Position numbers and translations under genes: made by a program. Under the pieces are notes generated by a model. It was given only the letters and a program-made list of their open reading frames with translations, was not told the DNA's origin and did not search any database. From Salvia splendens (taxonomy: Eukaryota; Streptophyta; Magnoliopsida; Lamiales; Lamiaceae), in contig NC_056049.1 of the NCBI RefSeq assembly GCF_004379255.2, positions 15,112,063 through 15,176,062 of the forward strand: 64,000 nt of DNA, read 5' to 3'. Below, in pieces: positions 51,004 through 61,831 of the stretch; the first letter of the stretch is position 1; every line of letters starts with the position of its first letter.

Positions 51004-51016
51004 TGGTATCAGAGCC
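51004..51016 (+). promoter_or_regulatory. Primer-binding site (tRNA-Met) of the Ty3/gypsy element
   Basis: TGGTATCAGAGCC lies 3 nt after the 5' LTR. It is identical to the primer site of the EPRV copies, since both systems use initiator tRNA-Met. Confidence 0.93.
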
Positions 51017-51062
51017 TAGGTTTTCTTTCTGCTCTGGATCCAGGAGTCTTTTTCTGTTTTGA

Positions 51063-51515
51063 GTAAGTTTTCAAAAGTGTCATTGGCTCAACATCCGACT
51101 CATCGCGCTCAACCTGAAATGAGGTAATGAAAATTTTGAATTTTTGGAAAGTTTAAGTAAATTTTGATGCATGTGGAAGGGTACAAAGTGATGTGAAAAG
51201 TTGGAAATTATGAGAGTTATGAACTGTTTTTGTGTGTTGAATTTATATGAAAGCATGTGGCTGATGTGTAATGCTATGATGACGTGAATGTTGATGTGAG
51301 CTGTTACGTGTGAATGTGTTTGCCTTTTGCATGATTGAACTTAGACGTGAGAGGTTTCACTAGTGCTTCTTGGACCTATAGTAGATAAGGACTTATGGCC
51401 TTTGAACACCAGTGGGCTTGAACAGCGATACGTCTGCATACACATATCTCTCTCTTCTTCGGTTATGCACCCTGTTTTTTTTTTATACGAGGCGATTGTT
51501 TCTGTTTTTCTATAG
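51063..51515 (+). other. Candidate intron upstream of ORF1
   Basis: GTAAGT at 51063-51068 is a perfect 5' splice consensus. A pyrimidine-rich tract ending TTTTTCTATAG at 51515 lies directly before the ORF1 ATG at 51516. A second acceptor-like site (GGTTTTTGAATCAG, ending 52288) lies one base before the gag-pol ATG at 52290. Use of one or other acceptor would place each ORF first on its own mRNA. This is inferred from sequence only. Confidence 0.45.
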
Positions 51516-52073
51516 ATGGCGCGTATGTTCCGAACCCCGCGACGGAGTGATCGTGATGGACTTAGGGCACAGAGGGTGCTCAGGGAGTATAGAGTGTACC
51601 GGAAGAAGGATCACATACCGTTGATTGAGTTCGTAGCGCACTTCGATACCCTCTGGAGGGCAGCTCAGGAGTTCGGAGTGACAGAGCATGACGGCATTGA
51701 GAAGCTAATAGAATTGCTCCCTGACAGCTGGAAGGAGTGGGCTGAAAGAACAGCGAGGAGGTACACGTGGCATGAGCCCGTTACCGATGACATGGTGGGC
51801 GACATGGCTGGCTTTCGGAAGGCCGTGTTTTGTGCACTGGTAGACTCTCGCGAGGAGCAGCCCCCACAGGATGTACAAGAGAGGATCGTGTATCAGGACA
51901 AGTACGTGAGTATGTACGAGGGTGAGCGAGGGTTTGAAGATAACTATGAGGAGGAAACCGAAGAGGATCCCGAGGAGGAACCCGAGGTGGCTCCGCAAGG
52001 GAACTCCGAGGAGGACGATGACGAAGACCCGGAGGAAGGGCCTATGGATGAGGATGATCGAGTCGTAGTCTAG
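51516..52073 (+). CDS. Ty3/gypsy extra ORF1, 185 aa, acidic, possibly gag-like
   Basis: An extra ORF between primer site and gag-pol. The N-terminal ~120 residues look helical and basic, then mixed, with a stretch (IEFVAHFDTLWRAAQEFG, then DGIEKLIELLPDSWKEW) that resembles in spacing the second half of the element's own Gag ([17 protein letters not shown], then [11 protein letters not shown]). The last ~60 residues are almost all Glu, Asp and Pro. It is in the same frame as gag-pol but separated by stops and 216 nt. A splice acceptor ends at its ATG. It may be a duplicated Gag domain or an accessory factor; I do not recognise a named family. Confidence 0.6.
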   Translation: MARMFRTPRRSDRDGLRAQRVLREYRVYRKKDHIPLIEFVAHFDTLWRAAQEFGVTEHDGIEKLIELLPDSWKEWAERTARRYTWHEPVTDDMVGDMAGFRKAVFCALVDSREEQPPQDVQERIVYQDKYVSMYEGERGFEDNYEEETEEDPEEEPEVAPQGNSEEDDDEDPEEGPMDEDDRVVV

Positions 52074-52289
52074 AAATAGAATAGTTGATGTCTTGTTAGT
52101 TTTGTTTTTAGTACGATCTGCTCTTGTGAAACAACGTTTAACCTTCTTTCTTTTAATGAGGATTTGGATTTGATTTATATCCTATGTGTTGTATCTTGAA
52201 CCACACGAAGTTTTTCTTATGAGAAAATTTTGAGAAAGTGGTAATTTTGGATGAGAATTGTAGTAACACTTTTTGGTTTTTGAATCAGA

Positions 52290-55200
52290 ATGCCGCCAAG
52301 ACGTGAACGCCGCCCACAACAAGGACCCAACGCTGAGGCACCACCTCCACCACCACCTCCACCCCCGCCTCAGCAAGAAAGATTCATAGTTACGTTCTCC
52401 AGGCAGAATCCCCCTAAATTCGATGGACAAGGAGATCCATCAAAAGCTGAAGAGTGGATACGCGGCCTCGAGCGTATTTTCAGGGTCATGGAGTGCACAG
52501 ATAGGGAGCGCATTGCTTGCGCCACCTTTCAACTATCAGGTGCTGCCGATTACTGGTGGGAGACTCGCCAAAGAACTATGAATCCTGCACGCTTGGAAGC
52601 GTTAACATGGGAGGAGTTTAAAATGGAGATTGATAACAAGTATGTCCCAAAGACGTACAGACGGGCCAAGGTGGTAGAATTCCACACGCTGAGCCAAGGC
52701 CGAATGACTGTAACTGAGTACGACCGAGCCCTCGCGCAGATGGCACGATATGCGCCCGAGTTGATGGACACCGACGAGAAATGGGCGGTGAAGTTCCGGG
52801 CCGGGCTCAAGGATGAGATAAAGGCCGCATTGGCTTGTCGAGGAGAACTCTCCTACTCGGAGATCTTGACTTGTGCACTGGACGTGGAAGACGCACTCCC
52901 TAAACCAAAAGTGGTGGCGACAACAAACGCGACACCCCTACAAGCTCAGTCAGGTCATCAAGAGAAGAGGAGGTGGGATGGTGATCAAACTCAGTATGGT
53001 GGCAAGAGGCCACAACACATGAAGAACCCACCCTACAATGGCGGGAGACAGAATACCTATCACCCGAGGGCAAGCTTTCCGCCGAGGAACCCTCAATGTG
53101 GAAGATGCTTCAAGTACCACACCGGAGAGTGTCGAGACCCCAGATGCTTCAGCTGTGGTGGAAGTGGCCATTACTTCCGAAATTGCCCAAATAAGGACAT
53201 GGGGACAGGGGCGAGGCAGAACCAGCTGGGCTTCCGCCCACAATCTCAGGCACTACCTGCACCTCAACCGCAACAACGCCGCCAAGGACTGCCGTCGCAA
53301 GCAAGAGCCTACGCCTTGAAGGGGAAACAGCCGGCAAACGGGAAAGAAACCTTTGGGCAAGGAAACTTGGCAGGTATGGGCACACTTCTCAACATGCCTA
53401 TAGTTGTCTTGTTTGATACGGGTGCATCGCATTCCTTTATATCAACTTCTTGTGTGGATACATTAGGATTACCTACTGTTAAGACCGAACCCACTATGAG
53501 TGTGACCTCACCGGTAGGCGGGACTATAGATATATCCCGATCTTGTGCGTGTGTGAACTTTGGAATAGGTGAACTCAGTTTGTTGGCTCATAATTTACAA
53601 GTAATGACGATGGGTAGCGTAGACATAATCTTGGGTATGGATTGGTTAGCAGAGAACCACGTTACTCTTCATTGTAGAGAAAGGGAAATTTCGTTTGAAA
53701 CCCCAGGAAAAGAGCCGACGAAGTTTTACGGAATCTCAATGAGCCGACGCAAGTCCATTGTCTCCGCGCTGCAAGCCTCTACAATGATGAGGAAGGGATG
53801 TCCAGCGTACCTTGTTTATTTGAATGGGGAGGAGAAGAAAGACAGGAAGATAGAAGATGTGGCGATAGTGAGTGAATATCCCGATGTCTTCCCCGATGCA
53901 TTGCCGGGACCCCCACCCGACAGGCAAGTAGAATTCACGATCGATCTGGAGCCCGGATCGGCACCAATATCCAAGGCACCCTATAGAATGGCGCCAAAAG
54001 AGTTGGAGGAGCTTAAGGTGCAACTACAAGAGCTACTGGAATTGGGATTCATTAGACCTAGCGTGTCGCCATGGGGAGCACCAGTGTTGTTTGTGAAGAA
54101 GAAGGATGGAACGATGAGGATGTGCATCGACTATCGAGAGCTAAACAAACTGACGCTGAAGAACAAGTATCCACTACCAAGGATAGACGACTTGTTTGAC
54201 CAACTTCGAGGGGCAGGAGTCTTCTCTAAGATGGATTTGAGGTCTGGGTACCATCAGCTGAGAGTTCGGCGAGAAGATGTACCCAAGACGGCTTTCCGAA
54301 CAAGATATGGTCATTATGAGTTCGTTGTGATGCCTTTTGGACTGACGAACGCCCCGGCAGTGTTCATGGACCTTATGAACCGCGTGTTCCATCCATATTT
54401 GGATCGGTTTGTTCTAGTTTTCATCGATGATGTGCTCATTTACTCAAAGAACGCGGAGGAGCACAAAGAGCACCTGAGGACCGTCCTAGCAACTCTAAGG
54501 GACGAGAAACTATATGCCAAGTTCAGTAAATGCGAGTTTTGGCTCAAGGAAGTTAACTTTCTTGGACATGTAGTAACCTCAGATGGAATTCGTGTAGACC
54601 CGGCCAAGGTGGAAGCTGTACAGGAATGGAAGTCACCTTCTACACAAAATGAAATTCGAAGCTTTTTAGGACTGGCGGGCTATTATCGAAGGTTCATTGA
54701 GGGATTCTCGAAGATAGCAAGGCCAATGACTCAACAACTGAAAAAGGGAGTCAAGATGAATTGGACACCAGAGTGTGAGGCGAGCTTTCAGTTGTTGAAG
54801 GAGAAATTGACCACCGCACCAATTCTAGCTGTGCCGGAGTCAGAGACTGACTATGCGGTGTATACAGATGCGTCGAAGGTGGGACTTGGATGTGTGCTTA
54901 TGCAGAAGGGGAAAGTGATTGCATATGCATCGAGACAATTGAAGCCCCATGAGCTGAACTATCCGACACATGACTTAGAACTGGCAGCCGTGGTACATGC
55001 ACTGAAGATCTGGAGACATCATCTCTATGGAGTCCGTTGTGAGATATACACGGACCATAAGAGTCTAAAGTACTTCTTTGAGCAAAAGGAGTTGAACATG
55101 CGCCAGCGTAGGTGGCTCGAGTTGGTGAAGGACTACGATTGCGGTATAAATTACCATCCGGGAAAAGCAAACGTAGTGGCCGATGCCCTTAGTAGGAAGT

Positions 55201-56363
55201 CTCAATCTCAGCTGGCCACCTTTCTTACTATCGAGGAGAGTTTAATCCAAGAGTTCAGTAAGATGCGGTTGGAAGTAGTGAGAATGCCCGAGACTGTGGA
55301 AGGAATAATAGCCACGTTGGTGATGGAACCCGACTTAAGAGCCAGAATTGTGGAAACCCAACGGCGAGATACGTTACTAGAGAAGATTCGCTCAGAAGTG
55401 AGGACGGGTGAACCCGGAAACTTTCGTGAGGCAGCGGATAATGGTCTCACATACAAGGGAAGGTTGTGTGTGCCTAAGGATGAAGGCCTGAGGATCGAAA
55501 TCATGAGAGAAGCACATGAAACCCCATACGCTGCACACCCAGGAAGCACCAAGATGTATCAAGACTTGAAGAGGCAATTTTGGTGGAACGGTATGAAAAA
55601 GCATGTTGCAGCTTTTGTGGAGAGATGCCTAGCATGTCAACAAGTAAAGGCGCTACACCAACGGCCCTATGAGAGATTGCAACCCCTCGAGATTCCGGAA
55701 TGGAAGTGGGAACATATTGCAATGGACTTTGTGACAGGACTGCCAAAATCCCAGCGAGGAAACACTGTGATTTGGGTGATTATAGATCGCCTCACCAAAT
55801 CTGCTCATTTTGTACCGGTTCGTGCTACCTATGGATCCAACCAGTTGGCTAAGATATATGTGCGGGAGGTTATACGTCTGCATGGAGTACCAGCGACAAT
55901 TACATCCGATCGCGATGCCAAATTTACTTCTAGGTTTTGGACGAGCCTGCAGCGCGAGTTGGGGACTAAATTGAATTTTAGTACTGCCTTCCACCCACAA
56001 ACCGATGGGCAGTCAGAGAGAACGATTCAAGCCTTAGAGGATATGCTGCGGGCCGTGGTGCTAGATCGAGGCTGGGGTTGGGAAGAAGTATTGCCATTGG
56101 TTGAGTTCCCTTACAATAATAGTTACCAAGCGACTATCAAGATGGCTCCATATGAGGCATTGTATGGAAAGAAGTGTAGATCGCCACTTTATTGGGATGA
56201 AGTGGGTGAGAGAAGAATTCTCGGACCAGACTCTGTAGAAGAGATGATAGAGATTGTCCGACAAATCCGTGGGAGGATCAAGGAGGCACAGGACCGACAG
56301 AAATCATATGCTGATGTTCGGAGGACCGATCTACAATTCGAATCTGGAGGTTGCCCCTTCTAA
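52290..56363 (+). pseudogene. Ty3/gypsy gag-pol polyprotein, 3' frameshift
   Basis: One frame of 1357 codons encodes Gag, protease, RT, RNase H and integrase. A poly-Pro stretch follows the start. The Gag core begins near residue 31 ([11 protein letters not shown]). The zinc knuckle [14 protein letters not shown] is near 286. The protease DTGAS is near 374. RT has the FIDDVLIYS box near 710. The RNase [10 protein letters not shown] motif is near 855. Integrase has the HHCC finger from about 1080 and the catalytic D, D and E near 1145, 1205 and 1242 ([26 protein letters not shown]). At about 56340 a small deletion shifts the frame and the protein ends prematurely before the integrase tail and chromodomain. 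The ATG follows an acceptor-like CAG. Confidence 0.92.
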
Positions 56364-56748
56364 AGGAATAACTCGTTTTGGAGCGAAAGGGAAGCTGAGA
56401 CCCCGATTTATCGGACCATATGAGATTTTGGATAGAGTCGGTGCGGTAGCCTATAGATTGGCTCTACCACCAAGCTTGGGAAATGTGCACAATGTCTTCC
56501 ATGTGTCACAATTGAGGAAGTATGTGTTTGACCCCACACACATAGTTCACCAAGAAGAGATGATGATCCTAAATCCCGATCTAAGCTATGAGGAGAAGCC
56601 CGAGGCCATTTTGGATCGAAGGGTGCAAGAATTGAGGAATAAGTCAATCGTTTCGGTGAAAGTACGATGGAGGAATCATGGAGTCGAGGAAGCAACGTGG
56701 GAATTAGAGGATAAGATGAAAGATAAGTACCCAGGTTTGTTTGAGTGA
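56350..56748 (+). pseudogene. Ty3/gypsy integrase tail and chromodomain, out of frame
   Basis: This frame is the natural continuation of gag-pol but is displaced from it. It contains the integrase C-terminal region (GPYEILDRVG, VFHVSQLRKYV) and a chromodomain-like end (ILDRRVQELRNK, VKVRWRNHG, EEATWELED), which in chromoviruses directs integration to chromatin marks. The region just before the shift lacks the few residues normally found between the FE and KVAP words, so the lesion is a deletion of roughly 15-25 bases. The stop is at 56746-56748, shortly before the polypurine tract. Confidence 0.85.
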
Positions 56749-56778
56749 TCTAGGAAAATTTCGGGACGAAATTTTATT

Positions 56779-56790
56779 AAGGTGGGAGGA
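56779..56790 (+). promoter_or_regulatory. Polypurine tract of the Ty3/gypsy element
   Basis: AAGGTGGGAGGA directly precedes the 3' LTR (one T between). It primes plus-strand synthesis during reverse transcription. Confidence 0.85.
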
Positions 56791-56791
56791 T

Positions 56792-59474
56792 TGTAATATC
56801 CGATTTTTTTTTGTTTCTTTTAATTAAGGTTTGAATTTGTGAATATCTTGTTTAAGATATGGTTGGTAAGTCTTAATTGTTTTATATTATTTTTGTATGT
56901 GATTATTTAGATTTTTTTTTTATGATTAATTGAAAAACAAAATAAAATCCTATTTAACAAATTAAATCTCTCTCTCTCGGTTTCTCTCCCTCTCCCCACT
57001 ACTTTCTCAACCTCTCCCCACTCCCACATAACCGATACACTTTCTCCCTTCCAATCTCTCCCCCACATCGGCTTCTCTCTTTTCTCTCTCGCAATCGTTC
57101 TCATCATCACGGTAAGGTCTCCCTCTTTCTCCCCCTCGGTTCTCACCTTTTTCCTTTCACTCCCTCTCATCGATTTCTTGGTTCATCAAGGTGTTACTCT
57201 CTCTCATTGTGAATCGGAGTCGGAAGAGGAAGTAAAGCGTTTGAACTACGTTTGAACTATCCGGGAAAGGTAACCCAAGACCCTAACTCATGATAATTTC
57301 GAAAACACATGCATTTAGGACGTTTTGAATGTTTTAGATGCTGAATAGGCTTTGTGATTATGTGTTTGTGTGGGGTATGTCTTCGGTGGGGACTAACAGT
57401 GGGTTCCGACCCCTTTTTGACTGAGAAAACGATCTCCTTTTGGTACGAAATTTTAACTGTTTAAACTTGGGTGTGTCTTCTGTGTGGTGTGTAAATTTCA
57501 GCTTCATTGGACGTCGGATGATTTTATAATGATTTTTGTAAGTAAACTGCGCAGTTCTGCGAGATGTACGTTTCTGGGTGATGTGTTTTTGTGCAATGGG
57601 TGTGAATCTGGGTGTGTTGATATTATGATGTATGTGGGTGTGTTTGGCCAAGGGATGGCTCGGAGGAATCAGTGTTTGGTTCGAGTGTTTTGTGTGTGTT
57701 GGCCGAGAGTTTTAGGGTTTGGCCTAGGGTGGTGTTGTGGAGAGTTTTGGAGGGTTGATCTCTTGTTTTCGGGTGTGTTTTGGGATGTAGAATGTGTGTT
57801 GTGAATGTCGTATAAGGTTTGAGAATCGTTGGTTGGGGGAAAACTGGTGTGCACTTGATCGGGCCAGCGGCCGAGACGCCGAGCCAGATGCCGAGCCAGA
57901 TGCCGAGACAGGTGCCGAGCCAGTGCCGAGAGAGGTGCCGAGACGGGCGCCGAGCCAGATGCCGTGACAGGTGCCGAGCCAGTGCCGAGAGAGGTGCCGA
58001 GACGGGTGCCGAGCCAGGGCCGAGCCAGATGCCGAGACATGTGCCGAGCCAGGCGGCCGAGACGGTCGGCCGAGGTGCCGAGCCAGGCTGCCGAGACGGT
58101 CGGCCGAGGTGCCGAGCCAGGCGGCCGAGACGGTCGGCCGAGGTGCCGAGCTAGGCGGCCGAGACGGTCGGCCGAGGTGCCGAGCCAGGCGGCCGAGACG
58201 GTCGGCCGAGGTGCCGAGCCAGGCGGCCGAGACGGTCGGCCGAGGTGCCGATCCAGGCGGCCGAGACGGTCGGCCGAGGTGCCGAGCCAGGCCGAGACAC
58301 CGAGCCTTTTCCGAACCTTTTCCGAGCCAAGTGAGCCGTTTGCACAAGGAGGGTATACCGGGAGTACGGGTGTTTCGGGTGTGTGTCGTGAGCGCGTCGT
58401 GGGTGCGTGGTATGCGTGTCGGGTGCGTGCGTGGTGTGTTTCGGACGTGTGTTTTTATGTGATTGACTTATAAGATATTGTTAAGTGTGTGTACGTGTAA
58501 TGTGCTAGATGTTGAAGTCATCCACGTAGGAATCATGCATTGTCGTTTAAACCTCGTCTTTCCTGACTCTAATTATGATATCTATTTATCTTTCAAAAGG
58601 GTGATCTTTTACGAGGAAATTGTGGTTGAAGAAGGGAACTATTTAAAAGCTAAGCAATTGAGGTGGGCTTTTTCTACCCTACTATTTTGTGGGTTATCTT
58701 TAATACGGACGTTGTTCCGGAAATGTTTATGGAGATGAACTGTTTGTCTTGCCAACTGTTTTGTTTTGAAACCTATCTGAAGTTGTTTACCACATATGTT
58801 TAATCGAATTCGGGTCTGTTGGGCTGCGAACCCTCAGGCTAGTGTACACGAGATCGGGAGCCATCTGAGAGCAAGTTGGCCGGTCTAGTTGACCTGGGGT
58901 GTGGCCACGCCCCTTGTCACCCATTGGATCAGATAGTGTATGATGGTGGGAATAAGGGTGGCAATAGCTGAAAATGACTGCGCAGTCGAATTTATGAAAT
59001 ATGTTTTAGTGTACTTGGGTTATTTTCTTACACTTAAAACCCCAAGGTTACACTGATATGGCATGACAAACTATGACTTTGGCGTGTGTCCACTGAGTGC
59101 AATAAGTACTCAGCCCTGCATGTTGTTTTCTTAATGTGCAGGTTGAGCGACGATGGGGATGACGGATGTTGAGCAATTAAAGTCAAAATTGTGTTTTTAC
59201 TTTGCCTTTTGGATGGTGTCGTGTCGTCATACCCGGCATTATCTATCTCTTGGTCTGTTCCGCTGCTTTGTAATCCGATACAATGTTTTCATTTAAACTC
59301 TGTTTACTTTAACTTTAGAAATGTCGCTACAGTACATTGTTTTGAAGTGAACTTCCTCTAATTAAACGTTTTCGGGTCAAGTATTCTTGTTCTCCCCTTT
59401 CATCCCCGCTTCTTTATTCCTCCCCTAGTCGCGGTCCACCGTACTTCCTATCCTTAGGAAATGCGGGCGTGACA
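56792..59474 (+). repeat. 3' LTR of the Ty3/gypsy element, 2683 bp
   Basis: Begins TGTAATATCC and ends GGGCGTGACA like the 5' LTR, and is followed by target duplication ATTGT. Differences from the 5' LTR are scattered single bases, a shorter CT repeat near 56970 and one more 34-bp GC-rich unit (seven in about 58043-58280). Confidence 0.95.
58043..58280. repeat. 34-bp GC-rich tandem repeat in 3' LTR, seven copies
   Basis: Same unit as at 49604 with seven copies, including variants with CTAGG and GATCC changes. A one-copy difference between LTRs that were identical at insertion implies later expansion, contraction or gene-conversion-free slippage. Confidence 0.85.
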
Positions 59475-59479
59475 ATTGT

Positions 59480-60480
59480 ACTTCTAGTGGGTGAGTAAGG
59501 GTCACCTAAATTTTCTTCAACCGGGGAGTTTGACTGTGGTATAGGTGTTTTGAACGTCCAGTTTCTCTAGGAAGGACTAGGAATATCTGAACAGGAAGCT
59601 CTACTATCCTCATATCTAAAGCTTCTATTGATTCTGTAGTTTGAGAAAGAATTTGCCCTATCAAATTTGACTGTTACAGTACCATCAGGTTCTTCAATTA
59701 TTTGAGATGGTTAGCTCGTTTCAATGTCCCTGGGGATTTGAGGTTCTTTTATAATAAACTGACTTGGAATTGTCATTTGATTCCATTTAAGACGTTTAGG
59801 AGTGTATGTTGTGGATTGTTCAGCATCTACTTGTAAGAGAATAGTTTCTCCTTTCACAAAAGGGTTCTTACTAAATTTAGGGTTCAAATTTGAAGACATA
59901 AGCCTAAGGTAGACTCTAAACATGACAACAAAATTTTTGCAATTATGAAACTCATTTCCCTGTATCTGTCAAGCACAAGGGATTCTAAAATCATAGGGTC
60001 TGTCAGATCAACAGAAAAGTTCTGGGAGCAGTTGAAGTATATTGGGCCATTACAAATATTAGTTTGGACCATGGCTAAGATAGAAGTTTGATATTTATTA
60101 AGTCTTTTGTCTCTCAAAGCTAGGTAAATGGGTGTGTCGACTCCTATATGGACTAAAGGTTTGACAGCAATTTGGGCTAGACCAAAATGGGCATACCTAT
60201 GGCCTTTTTCTATATATTTTTTTATAGAATCTTTATTGAGGAGAGGAAAGCTTTCTGACTTGCGCAAGATACTTCTAGTTTCTTCATGAGTCCTTATAGA
60301 AAAGGCAGTCCTAAAATCTATAAGACCTATTTTATAAAAATTTTCAACCTTTTCTTTAGGGATACTCCAATCTGAGTAATTAATGGGTGCATGAATCTCA
60401 TTACTTGAAACAATATTTTTATCATATTTCTTTTCAGTTTTGGGTCTTAACAGATTTACCAATTTACTGGCCATGGACAA
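59480..60480 (-). pseudogene. EPRV copy D: movement protein, decayed
   Basis: On the minus strand, a frame from 60480 (MSMASKLVNLL) matches the copy C movement protein from 11622 onward, including YAHFGLAQI, PLVHIGVDTP and SVDLTDPMILESL. A frameshift near 59960 moves to a second frame ending at 59711, and the remaining ~230 bases to the Ty3/gypsy insertion contain stops. The C-terminus would overlap the coat-protein ATG at 48347-48349 on the other side of the inserted element. Confidence 0.85.
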
Positions 60481-60720
60481 ACAGAGGGATAAGGGTTTAA
60501 AAAGGATCTGTTTTAGTAGAAAGAAGCTGGTCGCAGGGGAACACTATACGTGGAACACCTAAATTCAAGGCTTACCAACCGATTTACAAGTTTACCAATC
60601 CTAAATTCCAACGCTTCTTTTACTAGATTCAGATCTAAAATAGTCCTCATCTATTCTGCTTTGAGTAACATGACAAGTAAACATAGAAAACCGGTTAATA
60701 TACATTATCGCCATCGAAAT

Positions 60721-60733
60721 GGCTCTGATACCA
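60721..60733 (-). promoter_or_regulatory. EPRV copy D: primer-binding site (tRNA-Met)
   Basis: GGCTCTGATACCA is the reverse complement of TGGTATCAGAGCC. It is followed on the minus strand by CATTTCGATGGCG as in copy C. Confidence 0.88.
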
Positions 60734-61072
60734 AATTGAATCAATCCCAGATTAATTATTCCGTTATTTGAATAAGAAATATGAATGAAGAGGTATGATG
60801 ACAGGTAAATAACGTATGGAAAATCCACCGAGATCATCTTGCAGCTGGGCAAGTATATCAAAATAGTTTCCACAACATTGAAATCCAATGGAAAATCCAC
60901 CGAGATCATCTTGCAGCTAGGCAAGTATATAAAAATGGTCTCCACTTGGATGGTGTACTGATTAAGCATGATAAACTAGGCAATATGAAAGATAGTAAAC
61001 AAAACAAAGTATGAGTTTTGAAAACTAACTTGTGGCTTAAAAACTTCAAGGGTTATAGAGGGAGGAGGAAGT
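60734..61072 (-). promoter_or_regulatory. EPRV copy D: leader with a 72-bp tandem duplication
   Basis: Leader sequence homologous in part to 11130-11413 of copy C, interrupted by the MITE at 61073. A ~50-bp word beginning ATGGAAAATCCACCGAGATC occurs at 60816 and 60888 with a 72-bp period and few differences. A 122-codon ORF across it simply reads the duplication twice. Confidence 0.7.
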
Positions 61073-61629
61073 AGGGGTGAGCAAAATAACCGGAAACCGA
61101 ATATCCGAACCGAACCAAATCGAAATTTTGAAATTCGGTTTGGTTATTTCGGTTTTTCGGTTTGGTTCGGTTTTGAAAATACAAAAATTTTGGTTTTTCG
61201 GTTCGGTTCGGTTCGGGCGAAGAAAAAACCGAAAAACTGAATAACCGAAATATATATATATTCTATTAATTTAATATATTATATTATATATAATATATAG
61301 TATATTCTTTTAATAAATTCTACTATGTTATATATATTATATGTATTATTAATTTTATATTATATATAAATATTCTATTAGTATATATAAAATAAAATAA
61401 ATTACACACACATATATATATTAATATTATATTTATTTTTTTGGGTTTTTCGGTTTTTTCGGTTTTGTTCGGGTTTTTTCGGTTTTTTAAGTTCAGTTTT
61501 CGGTTTTTCAGTTTCGGTTTTTTGGTATTTCGGGTTCGGTTCGGTTTGGATTTTGAACTAAATTCGGTTTTTTCGGTTTTGGTTCGGTTTTGACAAAAAA
61601 CCGAACCGAAACCCGAATGCACACCCCTA
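61073..61629. mobile_element. hAT-type MITE, 557 bp
   Basis: Terminal inverted repeats TAGGGGTGAGCA and (reverse complement of the end) TAGGGGTGTGCA are flanked by a perfect 8-bp target duplication GGAGGAAG (61065-61072 and 61630-61637), which is diagnostic of the hAT superfamily. The body is built of CCGAACCGAA/TTCGGTTCGG words on both sides of an AT-rich centre (about 61240-61430), so the element can fold back on itself. No transposase. It sits just after the expected transcript start of EPRV copy D. Confidence 0.9.
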
Positions 61630-61637
61630 GGAGGAAG

Positions 61638-61831
61638 AGAGCAATGGTCTTAAAACTCTAAGACCGGTGTGCCCTTTTTCCTTAATTTACAAGCTATTTA
61701 CAGAGCTACAAAGTTAACTATTACATATTATTATATTGCAAAAGATTACAATAAATGCTACGTGCTGATCATCTTGGAAAATTGTGATAAAACTTTTGTC
61801 TTTTGTGGCAAATATTCTGACAATCGTTTGA
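61638..61831 (-). promoter_or_regulatory. EPRV copy D: intergenic promoter region
   Basis: On the minus strand this aligns with the promoter region of copies B/C: a GGCACACCG word and pyrimidine-rich sequence follow a weak TATA-like TGTAAATAG. AT-rich, no ORF. Confidence 0.55.

Larger units (their letters stand above)
48353..59474 (+). mobile_element. Ty3/gypsy chromodomain LTR retrotransposon (Tekay-like), 11.1 kb
   Basis: A complete element with two LTRs, primer site, gag-pol, polypurine tract and a 5-bp target duplication ATTGT (48348-48352 and 59475-59479). Domain order is gag, zinc knuckle, protease, RT, RNase H, integrase, chromodomain, as in plant chromoviruses; the long LTRs fit the Tekay/Del group. 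The LTRs differ by few substitutions plus repeat-number changes, so insertion is recent. It interrupts EPRV copy D between movement protein and coat protein. A small deletion near the end of integrase probably prevents autonomous movement. Confidence 0.95.

Noticed and set aside
61323..61622. 99-codon minus-strand ORF in the MITE
   Set aside because: Reads the CCGAA/TTCGG repeats of the MITE; no transposase similarity.
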